NCBI GenBank assembly: GCA_934486875.1
Contig: CAKSPU010000024.1
Location: 1 to 37,253 of the forward strand
From: an uncultured Oscillospiraceae bacterium
Lineage (GTDB): Bacteria > Bacillota > Clostridia > Oscillospirales > Ruminococcaceae
Length of the DNA: 37,253 nucleotides
Direction of reading: 5' to 3'
Below the pieces are notes generated by a model that saw nothing but the letters and a program-made list of their open reading frames with translations, had not been told where the DNA came from and did no database searches. A program made the position numbers and the translations under genes. Shown here one piece after another: positions 25,465-33,156 of this stretch (positions are counted from its first letter, which is position 1; each line of letters opens with the position of its first letter).

Positions 25465-26304
25465 ATGGCAATGCCCTTTAAATCTGCCCTTGAAAATCTG
25501 GGCGGGATTATTTTAAATGAAAAAACTGCCGCAAAGGTAGTTATGCTTGATATGGACAGGATATATCCAAATCCAAATCAGCCTAGAAACAGTTTTACGG
25601 AGGGTGACCTCGAGGAGCTTGCGCAGAGCATTAAAAACAGCGGACTTATTCAGCCTATCATCGTTCGCAGGCTTGATATGGGCTATGAGCTTATAGCAGG
25701 GGAAAGGCGGCTTCGTGCTGCACGGCTTTGCGGTATGAATGAAATTGCCTGCATAATTGTTGATGCAAATGAGCGCAGCTCGGCTATGATGTCACTTGCC
25801 GAGAATATGCAGCGGCGTGACCTTAATTATTTCGAGGAAGCGGAAGCTATATCGGCAATGACCCAGCTGTTCGGATACACGCAGGAAGATGTGGCAATCA
25901 GGATCGGTAAATCACAGTCTGCGGTGGCTAATAAGGTGCGGCTTCTCAAATTTTCACGTTCAGAACGGCGGAAAATGATCGAATACGGCTTTACCGAGCG
26001 TCACGCCCGAGCACTTCTTGCCGTTGATTCGCCTGACATCAGAGCCGATATTATTGAAGAAATTTATGAGAGAAAGCTTAATGTTGAAAATACGGAGCGT
26101 CTTATTGAAAACTATACCAGAAAAACAAAAGAGCTTCAACGGATAAGAAAATGCAAGGGCGCATTTAAAGATGTTCGGTTGTTTGTAAACACCATAAATC
26201 ACGCTATTGAGGTAATGCAGGCGGCGGGGATAAATGCCGAAGTCAAGAAAACAAAGGAAAAGGACTACATTGAATACGTTGTGAGAATACCGTCCGGGTC
26301 ATAA
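25465..26304 (+). CDS. noc: ParB-family nucleoid occlusion protein Noc
   Basis: A 279-residue ParB-fold protein. CTP-binding motifs GERRLRA (79-85) and ENMQRRDLN (113-121) are present, followed by the helix-turn-helix GKSQSAVANKVRLLKF. At the specificity positions it has Gln151 and Lys157, as in B. subtilis Noc, whereas ParB has Arg at the first. The N-terminus MAMPFKSALENLGGIIL looks like a short amphipathic helix, as used by Noc for membrane binding. The location after rsmG and before parA also fits Noc. It would block division over the chromosome. A second ParB paralogue is the alternative reading. Confidence 0.85.
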   Translation: MAMPFKSALENLGGIILNEKTAAKVVMLDMDRIYPNPNQPRNSFTEGDLEELAQSIKNSGLIQPIIVRRLDMGYELIAGERRLRAARLCGMNEIACIIVDANERSSAMMSLAENMQRRDLNYFEEAEAISAMTQLFGYTQEDVAIRIGKSQSAVANKVRLLKFSRSERRKMIEYGFTERHARALLAVDSPDIRADIIEEIYERKLNVENTERLIENYTRKTKELQRIRKCKGAFKDVRLFVNTINHAIEVMQAAGINAEVKKTKEKDYIEYVVRIPSGS

Positions 26305-26382
26305 TTTTAATTCTGAGAACTATTTAATAATGTAAAAAAATCAAGTATGATCTCACATTTACAGTCTTATTTGTTATTTTAT

Positions 26383-26412
26383 AAGCTCTCCTGTTTTCGG
26401 GAGAGCTTTTTT
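26383..26412 (+). terminator. Terminator after noc
   Basis: AAGCTCTCC (26383-26391) pairs with GGAGAGCTT (26400-26408) across an 8-base loop, followed by four more T's. It ends 10 bases before parS site 2 and 52 bases before the parA promoter. Confidence 0.88.
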
Positions 26413-26421
26413 AGTGTAAAA

Positions 26422-26437
26422 TGTTCCACGTGGAACA
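26422..26437. promoter_or_regulatory. parS site 2
   Basis: TGTTCCACGTGGAACA, identical to site 1. It lies 27 bases upstream of the parAB promoter -35 box. Confidence 0.95.
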
Positions 26438-26463
26438 TTTTGTATTTTTATGGGTATTGCTAC

Positions 26464-26492
26464 TTGAAATCATTGGCGGGAGATGTTATAAT
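26464..26492 (+). promoter_or_regulatory. parAB promoter
   Basis: TTGAAA (26464-26469) and a perfect TATAAT (26487-26492) are spaced by 17 bases. The promoter is bracketed by parS sites 2 and 3, so ParB spreading from either side could repress parAB. Confidence 0.85.
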
Positions 26493-26525
26493 AGATATAT
26501 GCCGTTTATGTGACACTTTCAGAAA

Positions 26526-26541
26526 TGTTCCACGTGGAACA
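26526..26541. promoter_or_regulatory. parS site 3
   Basis: TGTTCCACGTGGAACA, identical to the other sites, placed within the parA leader, about 34 bases after the -10 box and 36 bases before the parA ATG. Confidence 0.95.
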
Positions 26542-26576
26542 TTTCTATTTGAAGATAAAAATTAAGGAATGATAAA

Positions 26577-27398
26577 ATGACGAAAATAATAGCAATTGCC
26601 AATCAAAAGGGCGGTGTTGGCAAGTCAACAACTGCTGTAAATCTTGCTGCCTGCATTGGTATCAGAGGGAAAAAAGTCCTCTGTATTGATATGGATCCGC
26701 AGGGTAACACTACAAGCGGTTTCGGAATAAGGAAAAAATCCGTTTCTGTTACTGTTTATGACATTCTTATGGGCAAACGCAGGATAGGCGAGGGCATTAT
26801 CGAGACTGCTTATAAGAATGTTTCGGTAATATGCAGCACATCGGCTCTTGCAGGTGCTGATATTGAGCTTGTTAACCTTGATAATCGTTCCAACAGGCTA
26901 AAAATGCAGCTTCTGACTGTAAAGAATGACTATGATTACATTATAATCGACTGTCCTCCGTCACTTTCACTGCTCACTATCAACGCTCTTTGTGCGGCTG
27001 ACAGTGTGCTTATTCCGCTCCAGTGCGAGTATTATTCACTTGAGGGGCTTTCACAGCTTGTTGAGTCGATCAGAAGAGTAAAGAAAAATTATAACCCGAA
27101 TATTGATATTGACGGTATTGTTTTCACAATGTTTGATGCCCGTCTGAACCTTACAAATCAGGTGGTTTCTGAGGTACAGAAGCATTTCCCGAAAAAGGTA
27201 TACCGCACGGTAATACCACGAAATGTCAAGCTTTCGGAGGCACCGAGCTTCGGCAAGCCTGTAATTTATTATGACAAAGCTTCGAGAGGTGCGGAAGCTT
27301 ATGAAAAGCTTTCGGAGGAGATGCTCACCCGCCACGGCGTTACAGATGTCAAGCCAAAGCCTGTTAAGAAGCGGCTTCTCGGCTCGGTCAAGCTTTAA
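26577..27398 (+). CDS. parA: Chromosome partition ATPase ParA (Soj)
   Basis: A 273-residue ParA/MinD-family ATPase that works with ParB-parS to move replicated origins and, in Bacillus, regulates DnaA. The deviant Walker A is KGGVGKST (11-18), with CIDMDPQGNTTSGFG and YIIIDCPPSLSLLT further on. The C-terminus is basic (KPKPVKKRLLGSVKL), which suits non-specific DNA binding. AAGGAATG precedes the ATG. It is followed 16 bases later by parB. Confidence 0.96.
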   Translation: MTKIIAIANQKGGVGKSTTAVNLAACIGIRGKKVLCIDMDPQGNTTSGFGIRKKSVSVTVYDILMGKRRIGEGIIETAYKNVSVICSTSALAGADIELVNLDNRSNRLKMQLLTVKNDYDYIIIDCPPSLSLLTINALCAADSVLIPLQCEYYSLEGLSQLVESIRRVKKNYNPNIDIDGIVFTMFDARLNLTNQVVSEVQKHFPKKVYRTVIPRNVKLSEAPSFGKPVIYYDKASRGAEAYEKLSEEMLTRHGVTDVKPKPVKKRLLGSVKL

Positions 27399-27414
27399 AT
27401 AAAGGAGAATTTAT

Positions 27415-28293
27415 ATGGCACTTGGATCAGGTCTTGATATACTTTTTGAGGATAATGCATTTGAAAGCAAGGACATAAAAACACTTAGAATGTCGGAGAT
27501 TGAACCGAACAAATCACAGCCCCGAACGGTTTTTGATGAGGAAAATATCAGGGGACTTGCTGAATCAATAAGGGAGCACGGACTTATTCAGCCGATAGTT
27601 GTCCGTCCGCTTCCTAACGGCATTTCTTATCAGATAATCGCAGGTGAGCGCAGATGGCGTGCCTGCAAGCTTCTTAAAATGGAGGAAGTTCCTGTAATTA
27701 TCCGTGAGACAGATGAGCTTGAAGCGGCTCAGCTTGCGATTGTTGAGAACGTTCAGAGAGCTGACCTTAACCCTGTTGAGGAAGCTATGGCATATCGTGC
27801 TCTTATGGATAAGTATGGTATGACTCAGGACAGGCTTGCGGAGGTTATGGGAAAATCCCGCCCGTATATCGCAAATCTCACCCGTCTGCTCAGTCTCCCC
27901 GAGGAGGCTTTGACTGCTCTAAGCAATGGTGAGATATCTGTGGGACACGCAAAGGTGCTGCTTTCAATTGAGGATAAAGACAGCCTAATTTATGCGCTGA
28001 ATACTATTATAAGCGAAAAGCTCAGTGTCAGACAGACCGAAAAGCTCGCCGCAGAGCTTTCAAAGGAAGATGTTCAAAAAGAGACAGTCAGCCGCAATGT
28101 GAAGAATTATTACACTGAAATGGAGCTGAGCCTTAAGGAGCGTCTGGGAAGATCTGTTAAAATAAGCGGAAAAGACGGCGAAAAGGGAAAGATAACTATT
28201 AGCTTTAATGACAAAGATGACCTTTCGAGAATTGCTAATCAGCTTATTATAATGGAATCCGATGACGAAAACGAGTGCCCTGTTACTGATTGA
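27415..28293 (+). CDS. parB: Chromosome partition protein ParB (Spo0J)
   Basis: A 292-residue CTP-dependent clamp that loads at parS. Motifs are GERRWRA (77-83) and ENVQRADLNPVEEA (from 111), and the parS-reading helix-turn-helix is GKSRPYIANLTRLLSLP with Arg149 at the ParB-type specificity position. A dimerising C-terminal domain follows (about 230-292). AAAGGAG lies just before the ATG. Five exact parS sites in the window are its expected targets. Confidence 0.96.
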   Translation: MALGSGLDILFEDNAFESKDIKTLRMSEIEPNKSQPRTVFDEENIRGLAESIREHGLIQPIVVRPLPNGISYQIIAGERRWRACKLLKMEEVPVIIRETDELEAAQLAIVENVQRADLNPVEEAMAYRALMDKYGMTQDRLAEVMGKSRPYIANLTRLLSLPEEALTALSNGEISVGHAKVLLSIEDKDSLIYALNTIISEKLSVRQTEKLAAELSKEDVQKETVSRNVKNYYTEMELSLKERLGRSVKISGKDGEKGKITISFNDKDDLSRIANQLIIMESDDENECPVTD

Positions 28294-28298
28294 AATAT

Positions 28299-28340
28299 TA
28301 CCCTGTCATTTAGGAAATACCTTTTTGACAGGGTATTTTT
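28299..28340 (+). terminator. Terminator after parB
   Basis: TACCCTGTCA (28299-28308) pairs with TGACAGGGTA (28326-28335), followed by five T's. The 17-base loop is long but the stem is perfect. Confidence 0.8.
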
Positions 28341-28413
28341 CTGACATAAGAAAGCAGAAAATGACAGGACAAAATCCATTCGGTATGATATCATTATTTC
28401 AGGAGGTGAGGAA

Positions 28414-29298
28414 ATGGACTGGACTGAAAGCCTCAGACGGGCTGTTGATTTTATGGAGGAGAAGCTTTTGGAGAATATAACTCCCGATGATGTGGCGAAA
28501 GCTGTGTGCATATCGCCGTTCTACCTTGAACGTGGATTTAAGGTTATGACAGGCATTTCAATAGGGGAGTATATCCGAAACAGGCGGCTGTATCTTTCGG
28601 CGCTTGACATTCTCAGCGGTGATGAAAAGGTCATTGACATTGCTCTGAGATACGGCTATGATACTCCCGAAAGCTTTACCAAAGCCTTTTCACGCTTTCA
28701 CGGAATATCACCGATGCAGCTCAGAAAAGCGCCTCACAGGCTGCGTACATTTCTCCCTCTGAAAATCAAGGTCATCATACAAGGAGGAAATGATATGGAT
28801 TTTGTTGTTGAAAAAAAGAGCGGATTTAAGGTAATTGGATATGAGTACATCGTATCGTCGGAGACTTCCTACACCGATATACCGAAGCTGTGGGACAGGT
28901 TTGCGGACAATTTCGGTGGGGTGATGAGGGGAAAAACACCCGAAAACGACACTGAAAAAGCAGTTGCCGAAAACTCAATAGGTGAGTTCGGCATATGTAT
29001 TGATGATGCGGGAGCAAACAAGTTCAGATATCTTATTGCGGGAGCTTATAAGGGCGGAGACGTGCCCGAAGGTATGACCGTTTATGAGCTTCCCGATGCC
29101 GAGTGGGCAAGGTTCAGGTGTGTCGGACCTCTTCCGGGAGCATTGCAGTCCGTGAACACACGTATTTTCCGTGAATGGCTGCCCGGAAATCCCGATTATG
29201 AGATAGCATTCGGCACAAATATTGAGTGGTACTCAAATGGCGACAGCAGCAAAGCCGACTATGAAAGTGAAATATGGATCCCTGTGAAGCATAAGTAA
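28414..29298 (+). CDS. AraC-family regulator with GyrI-like effector domain
   Basis: A 294-residue regulator. Residues 1-110 hold two helix-turn-helices of the AraC/XylS type (SPFYLERGFKVMTGISIGEYI; then IALRYGYDTPESFTKAFSRFHGISPMQLR). Residues about 130-294 look like a GyrI/Rob-type effector-binding domain (GFKVIGYEYIVSS, EFGICID, YELPDAEWARFRCVGPLP). Proteins of this build (DNA-binding at the N-terminus, GyrI-like at the C-terminus) usually sense small hydrophobic or cationic compounds. A strong AGGAGG precedes the ATG. It stands alone after the parAB unit, with no obvious target gene nearby. Confidence 0.9.
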   Translation: MDWTESLRRAVDFMEEKLLENITPDDVAKAVCISPFYLERGFKVMTGISIGEYIRNRRLYLSALDILSGDEKVIDIALRYGYDTPESFTKAFSRFHGISPMQLRKAPHRLRTFLPLKIKVIIQGGNDMDFVVEKKSGFKVIGYEYIVSSETSYTDIPKLWDRFADNFGGVMRGKTPENDTEKAVAENSIGEFGICIDDAGANKFRYLIAGAYKGGDVPEGMTVYELPDAEWARFRCVGPLPGALQSVNTRIFREWLPGNPDYEIAFGTNIEWYSNGDSSKADYESEIWIPVKHK

Positions 29299-29300
29299 AA

Positions 29301-29316
29301 TGTTCCACGTGGAACA
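29301..29316. promoter_or_regulatory. parS site 4
   Basis: TGTTCCACGTGGAACA, identical to the others, starting two bases after the AraC-type gene stop codon and just before a bidirectional terminator. Confidence 0.95.
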
Positions 29317-29322
29317 ATGAAA

Positions 29323-29354
29323 ATACCCCGAACAATTAATTTTGTTCGGGGTAT
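29323..29354. terminator. Bidirectional terminator (AraC gene / serS)
   Basis: A perfect 13-bp stem, ATACCCCGAACAA with TTGTTCGGGGTAT, and a 6-base loop. On the minus strand TTTTC follows, so it suits serS best; on the plus strand GATTTTA follows. It serves two convergent genes. Confidence 0.88.
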
Positions 29355-29391
29355 GATTTTATACCATATGAAAGATGAAAGTATAAATAAA

Positions 29392-30681
29392 TTACTTCTT
29401 GACTTCAATAAGAGCTTTGCCACCCATATAAGGCTGGAGAGATTTAGGTATCCTGATGGAACCGTCCTCATTGAGATTGTTTTCAAGAAGAGCAATAAGC
29501 ATTCTCGGGGGAGCTGCAACAGTGTTGTTAAGAGTGTGGGCAAAATATTTTTTGCCGTCTGCGCCCTTTACTCTTATGCCCAGTCGTCTTGCCTGAGCGT
29601 CACCGAGATTGGAGCAGCTTCCTACTTCAAAATACTTCTGCTGACGGGGGCTCCAAGCCTCAACATCATAGGACTTAACCTTAAGGTCTGCAAGGTCGCC
29701 CGAGCAGCATTCGATCGTTCTTACGGGAACGTCCATTGAGCGGAAAAGCTCAACTGTGTAGTGCCACATCTTATGGAACCATTCCATACTGTCCTCGGGC
29801 TTGGAAATAACTATCATTTCCTGCTTTTCAAACTGGTGGATACGGTAAACTCCTCTTTCCTCGATGCCGTGAGCGCCCTTTTCCTTTCTGAAGCAGGGAG
29901 AATAGCTTGTGAGGGTGTGGGGGAGAGTTGATTCATCAACGATAGTGTCGATGTACTTGCCTATCATAGAATGCTCACTTGTGCCGATAAGGTAAAGATC
30001 CTCGCCCTCGATCTTGTACATCATAGCGTCCATTTCAGCAAAGCTCATAACGCCTGTTACAACACTGCTTCTTATCATAAAGGGAGGAATGCAGTAGGTA
30101 AAGCCCTTGTTTATCATAAAGTCTCTTGCATATGCGGTAACTGCGGAGTGGAGACGGGCAATGTCGCCCATAAGATAATAGAAACCGTTTCCTGCAACCT
30201 TTCTTGCAGCGTCAAGGTCGATTCCGCCCAGCTTTTCCATAATATCGGTGTGATAGGGAACTTCAAATGCGGGGGTGACAGGCTCACCGAAACGCTCAAG
30301 CTCAACATTCTCGCTGTCATCTTTTCCGATAGGAACAGAGGGGTCAATGATGTTGGGAATGGTCATCATAATCTTCTTGATCTTTTCTGCAAGCTCTGCT
30401 TCCTGTGCTTCAAGCTCTGCGAGACGGTTTCCGAAGGAAGCTACCTGAGCCTTTGCCTCCTCAGCCTCTTCCTTCTTGCCCTGACCCATAAGCGCACCGA
30501 TCTGCTTTGAGATTCGGTTTCTGTCGGCTCTGAGCTTGTCGGCTTCCTGCTGAGCTGCTCTTGACTGCGCATCAAGCTCAATTACTTCGTCAACAAGAGG
30601 AAGCTTTGAATCCTGAAACTTCTTCTTTATATTTTCTTTTACTGCGTCGGGATTTTCCCTGACAAATCTGATATCCAGCAT
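29392..30681 (-). CDS. serS: Seryl-tRNA synthetase
   Basis: A 429-residue class II aminoacyl-tRNA synthetase. The N-terminal coiled-coil arm that binds the long variable arm of tRNA-Ser spans about 30-105. Motif 2 lies in SPCFRKEKGAHGIEERGVYRIHQFEKQEM and motif 3 in the stretch around RMLIALLENN; HTLNNTVAAPPRM replaces the more common HTLNGS/GLAVGR. The start is taken at MLDIRFVREN because AAAGGA lies 9 bases before that ATG. Earlier in-frame ATGs lack spacing. The promoter is 50-80 bases upstream and leaves no room for a T-box leader. It is oriented against replication. Confidence 0.95.
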   Translation of the reverse strand: MLDIRFVRENPDAVKENIKKKFQDSKLPLVDEVIELDAQSRAAQQEADKLRADRNRISKQIGALMGQGKKEEAEEAKAQVASFGNRLAELEAQEAELAEKIKKIMMTIPNIIDPSVPIGKDDSENVELERFGEPVTPAFEVPYHTDIMEKLGGIDLDAARKVAGNGFYYLMGDIARLHSAVTAYARDFMINKGFTYCIPPFMIRSSVVTGVMSFAEMDAMMYKIEGEDLYLIGTSEHSMIGKYIDTIVDESTLPHTLTSYSPCFRKEKGAHGIEERGVYRIHQFEKQEMIVISKPEDSMEWFHKMWHYTVELFRSMDVPVRTIECCSGDLADLKVKSYDVEAWSPRQQKYFEVGSCSNLGDAQARRLGIRVKGADGKKYFAHTLNNTVAAPPRMLIALLENNLNEDGSIRIPKSLQPYMGGKALIEVKK

Positions 30682-30732
30682 TTTTTTCATTCCTTTGTAT
30701 TTTTTTGTCCCATTTTGGACACTCATATTTAT

Positions 30733-30760
30733 ATTATACCATATGAGGGAAAAAAATCAA
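30733..30760 (-). promoter_or_regulatory. serS promoter
   Basis: On the minus strand TTGATT (30760-30755) and TATAAT (30738-30733) are 16 bases apart. The predicted leader is about 45 bases. Confidence 0.7.
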
Positions 30761-30809
30761 GGGAAAATTACCGATACTTTGAACTATAATGCATATTTTT
30801 GTGTGTATG

Positions 30810-31054
30810 TTGATTTTTTTGCGCAAATATGGTATGATTTAACGGTATAATACATAAACGGAGATGTCTGAACGGCATAATTTTGCGGTTACTCATTAGC
30901 AAATATGAAAGGTTCAGATAATAATACAGCAGACAGAATGAAAAAATCATTATCTGTTGCAACAACATCAAATGAAAAAGTGAGTATAAAAATATTTGAT
31001 TTGCGGTTGTTCTGAGAAAAAATGCACATAATAAAACGGTGAAAGGAAAATCAG
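30810..31054 (+). promoter_or_regulatory. Promoter and structured leader of the pseudouridine synthase gene
   Basis: TTGATT (30810-30815) and TATGAT (30833-30838) are 17 bases apart, and a TATAAT lies at 30846-30851. The leader before the next start codon is about 200 bases. It holds two competing pairings: TCTGAAC (30867-30873) with GTTCAGA (30912-30918), and CAGATAAT (30915-30922) with ATTATCTG (30949-30956). They share four bases, so both cannot form together. No known riboswitch class is recognised. Confidence 0.5.
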
Positions 31055-31762
31055 ATGAGAATTGACAGATTTGCGGCGGAGCAGACGGGTATCTCCCGTG
31101 CAGATGCCAAGGCGATGATAAAAAAGCGGCAGATAATTGTGAACGGCGAGCCCGTCAGATCGGGAGAAGTTCACATTGACCCCGAAAATGATGACATTGT
31201 TATCAGCGGTAAGCACATAAATTACAGAGAACATTTGTATATTATGCTGAATAAGCCTGCGGGAACGGTCTGCGCAGTCAAAGATGAGCTGAGTCCCACC
31301 GTGGTGGAGCTTATTCCGCCCGAGCTGCGCAGAAAGGGACTTTTTCCTGCGGGACGGCTCGACAAGGACACCGAGGGCTTTGTTTTCATCACCGATGACG
31401 GCGCTCTTGCGCATAAAATGCTGTCCCCGAGGAGCCACGTTGAAAAGGAATACGAGGTCACTCTCGAAAAGCCTGCCGAAAAGGGCTACGAGGCAATATT
31501 TGAAGCGGGTATTACTATCGACGGGGGCGAGAAATGTCTCCCTGCAAAGCTCATATTCACCGATGATGAGAAAATTGTACGCCTTATCATCTGCGAGGGA
31601 AAATATCATCAGGTGAAGCGTATGATGGAGGCTGTGGGCAACAGGGTGACTTTTCTTAAAAGAGTGCGTATAGGCGGCATTCCTCTTGACCCCGATCTGC
31701 CCCTCGGACAGTGCAGGGAAATTTTGCACAAAGAAGTTTCAAATCTTTATGCAAAACAGTAA
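31055..31762 (+). CDS. Pseudouridine synthase, RsuA/RluB/E/F family
   Basis: A 235-residue rRNA pseudouridine synthase. The N-terminal S4 domain (1-55) includes SRADAKAMIKKRQIIVNG. The catalytic domain has the motif GRLDKDTEGFVFITDDG, with the catalytic Asp in GRLD, and the C-terminal EGKYHQVKRMMEAVGNRV. The overall length fits RsuA (16S U516), but the family members are hard to separate, so no symbol is given. AAAGGAAAA precedes the ATG. Confidence 0.92.
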   Translation: MRIDRFAAEQTGISRADAKAMIKKRQIIVNGEPVRSGEVHIDPENDDIVISGKHINYREHLYIMLNKPAGTVCAVKDELSPTVVELIPPELRRKGLFPAGRLDKDTEGFVFITDDGALAHKMLSPRSHVEKEYEVTLEKPAEKGYEAIFEAGITIDGGEKCLPAKLIFTDDEKIVRLIICEGKYHQVKRMMEAVGNRVTFLKRVRIGGIPLDPDLPLGQCREILHKEVSNLYAKQ

Positions 31763-31846
31763 TAAATTACCAACGACAATTTCATCTCCGTGTTATTTTC
31801 GTCAAACTAAATAAATAACTTTTTATAAGTTTGGGTAATAAGAGAC

Positions 31847-31876
31847 TTGAAATTTGTGTCAATAATTTGGTATTAT
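31847..31876 (+). promoter_or_regulatory. ugpC promoter
   Basis: TTGAAA (31847-31852) and TATTAT (31871-31876) with an 18-base spacer lie about 70 bases before the ATG. Confidence 0.72.
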
Positions 31877-31945
31877 ATAGTTATAGCCGATATAAGTATA
31901 TTTGTAATGATCGGCAGCATTTTTGAATAGGGAGGTCCACATTAA

Positions 31946-33088
31946 ATGGCAAGCTTATCACTCAGAGGCATCTATAAGAAATATCCCGGTGGCGTTGTTG
32001 CCGTATCAGACGTAAATCTTGAGATCAAGGACAAGGAATTTATTATCCTCGTAGGTCCTTCAGGCTGTGGTAAATCTACAACACTTCGTATGATCGCAGG
32101 TCTGGAAGAAATTTCCGAGGGTGAACTTTACATCGGAGACCGTCTCGTAAACGACGTTGCTCCTAAGGACAGAGATATTGCGATGGTTTTCCAGAACTAT
32201 GCTCTGTACCCCCATATGACAGTATTTGAGAATATGGCATTCGGACTTAAGCTCAGAAAGGTCCCCAAGGACGAGATCGCACGTAAGGTTGAAGAGGCTG
32301 CAAGAATCCTCGACATCTCACACCTTCTCAGCAGAAAGCCTAAGGCTCTTTCCGGTGGTCAGAGACAGCGTGTTGCTCTCGGTCGTGCAATTGTTCGTGA
32401 GCCTCAGGTATTCCTTCTCGACGAGCCTCTTTCAAACCTCGATGCAAAGCTCCGTGCTCAGATGAGAACTGAGATCTCCAAGCTCCACCAGAAGCTCGGT
32501 ACTACATTTATCTACGTAACACATGACCAGACTGAGGCTATGACAATGGGTGACCGTATCGTAGTTATGAAGGACGGTTTCGTTCAGCAGGTAGACTCTC
32601 CTCAGAACCTTTACACCAACCCTGTAAACCAGTTCGTTGCAGGCTTTATGGGATCTCCTCAGATGAACTTCATCGACGCTGTTCTCAGAAAGATCGAAGG
32701 CAAGTACACTGTTGAGTTCGGTTCCGAAGACACCAAGACAACAAGAGGCAAGAAGTACTACGTTGAAATTCCCGAGGCTAAGGTCGATGATCTCGCACTT
32801 TCCGAGCTCGTTGACAAGGAGATCATTATGGGTATCCGTCCCGAGAACATTCACGATGAGGAAATGTTCCTCTCCGCTGCTAAGACAGGCATTATCGAGG
32901 CTGACGTTGAGATCACCGAAATGATGGGTGCTGAGACATACCTTTACCTCAGCTGCGAAGGTATTCCTCTTACCGCTCGTGTTGATCCCAGATCCACAGC
33001 TCGTCCTCAGGATACTATCAAGGTTGCTATTGATCCTAACAAGATCCATATCTTCGATAAGGAAACTGAAAAGACTGTTATCAACTGA
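31946..33088 (+). CDS. ugpC: Sugar ABC transporter ATPase (UgpC/MsmK type)
   Basis: A 380-residue ABC ATPase of the carbohydrate-uptake class. Walker A is GPSGCGKST (37-45), the signature is [15 protein letters not shown] and Walker B is [18 protein letters not shown]-terminal OB-type regulatory domain (about 240-380) includes GIRPENIH and AVDP-like RVDPRS. No permease or binding-protein gene is adjacent, which fits a shared ATPase such as MsmK that energises several sugar importers. Codon use is noticeably that of a highly expressed gene (many CTC, GTT, AAG, GAG), unlike its neighbours. A strong GGGAGG precedes the ATG. Confidence 0.93.
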   Translation: MASLSLRGIYKKYPGGVVAVSDVNLEIKDKEFIILVGPSGCGKSTTLRMIAGLEEISEGELYIGDRLVNDVAPKDRDIAMVFQNYALYPHMTVFENMAFGLKLRKVPKDEIARKVEEAARILDISHLLSRKPKALSGGQRQRVALGRAIVREPQVFLLDEPLSNLDAKLRAQMRTEISKLHQKLGTTFIYVTHDQTEAMTMGDRIVVMKDGFVQQVDSPQNLYTNPVNQFVAGFMGSPQMNFIDAVLRKIEGKYTVEFGSEDTKTTRGKKYYVEIPEAKVDDLALSELVDKEIIMGIRPENIHDEEMFLSAAKTGIIEADVEITEMMGAETYLYLSCEGIPLTARVDPRSTARPQDTIKVAIDPNKIHIFDKETEKTVIN

Positions 33089-33111
33089 TAACTCACAAAA
33101 TAGCATTTTAA

Positions 33112-33137
33112 GGGTCTGCCAAAAGCAGACCCTTTTT
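33112..33137 (+). terminator. Terminator after ugpC
   Basis: GGGTCTGC and GCAGACCC form an 8-bp stem followed by TTTTT. Confidence 0.92.
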
Positions 33138-33156
33138 GTATAAACGAGAGGATATT

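Noticed and set aside
26347..26565. Possible 72-residue ORF between noc and parA
   Set aside because: It runs through a terminator, the parAB promoter and two parS sites; no ribosome-binding site.
30682..30732. T-box leader before serS
   Set aside because: The promoter is only about 50 bases from the start codon, so there is no room for a T-box.
30968..31729. Long ORF opposite the pseudouridine synthase gene
   Set aside because: It is the antisense shadow of a clearly recognised gene and shows no protein family features.
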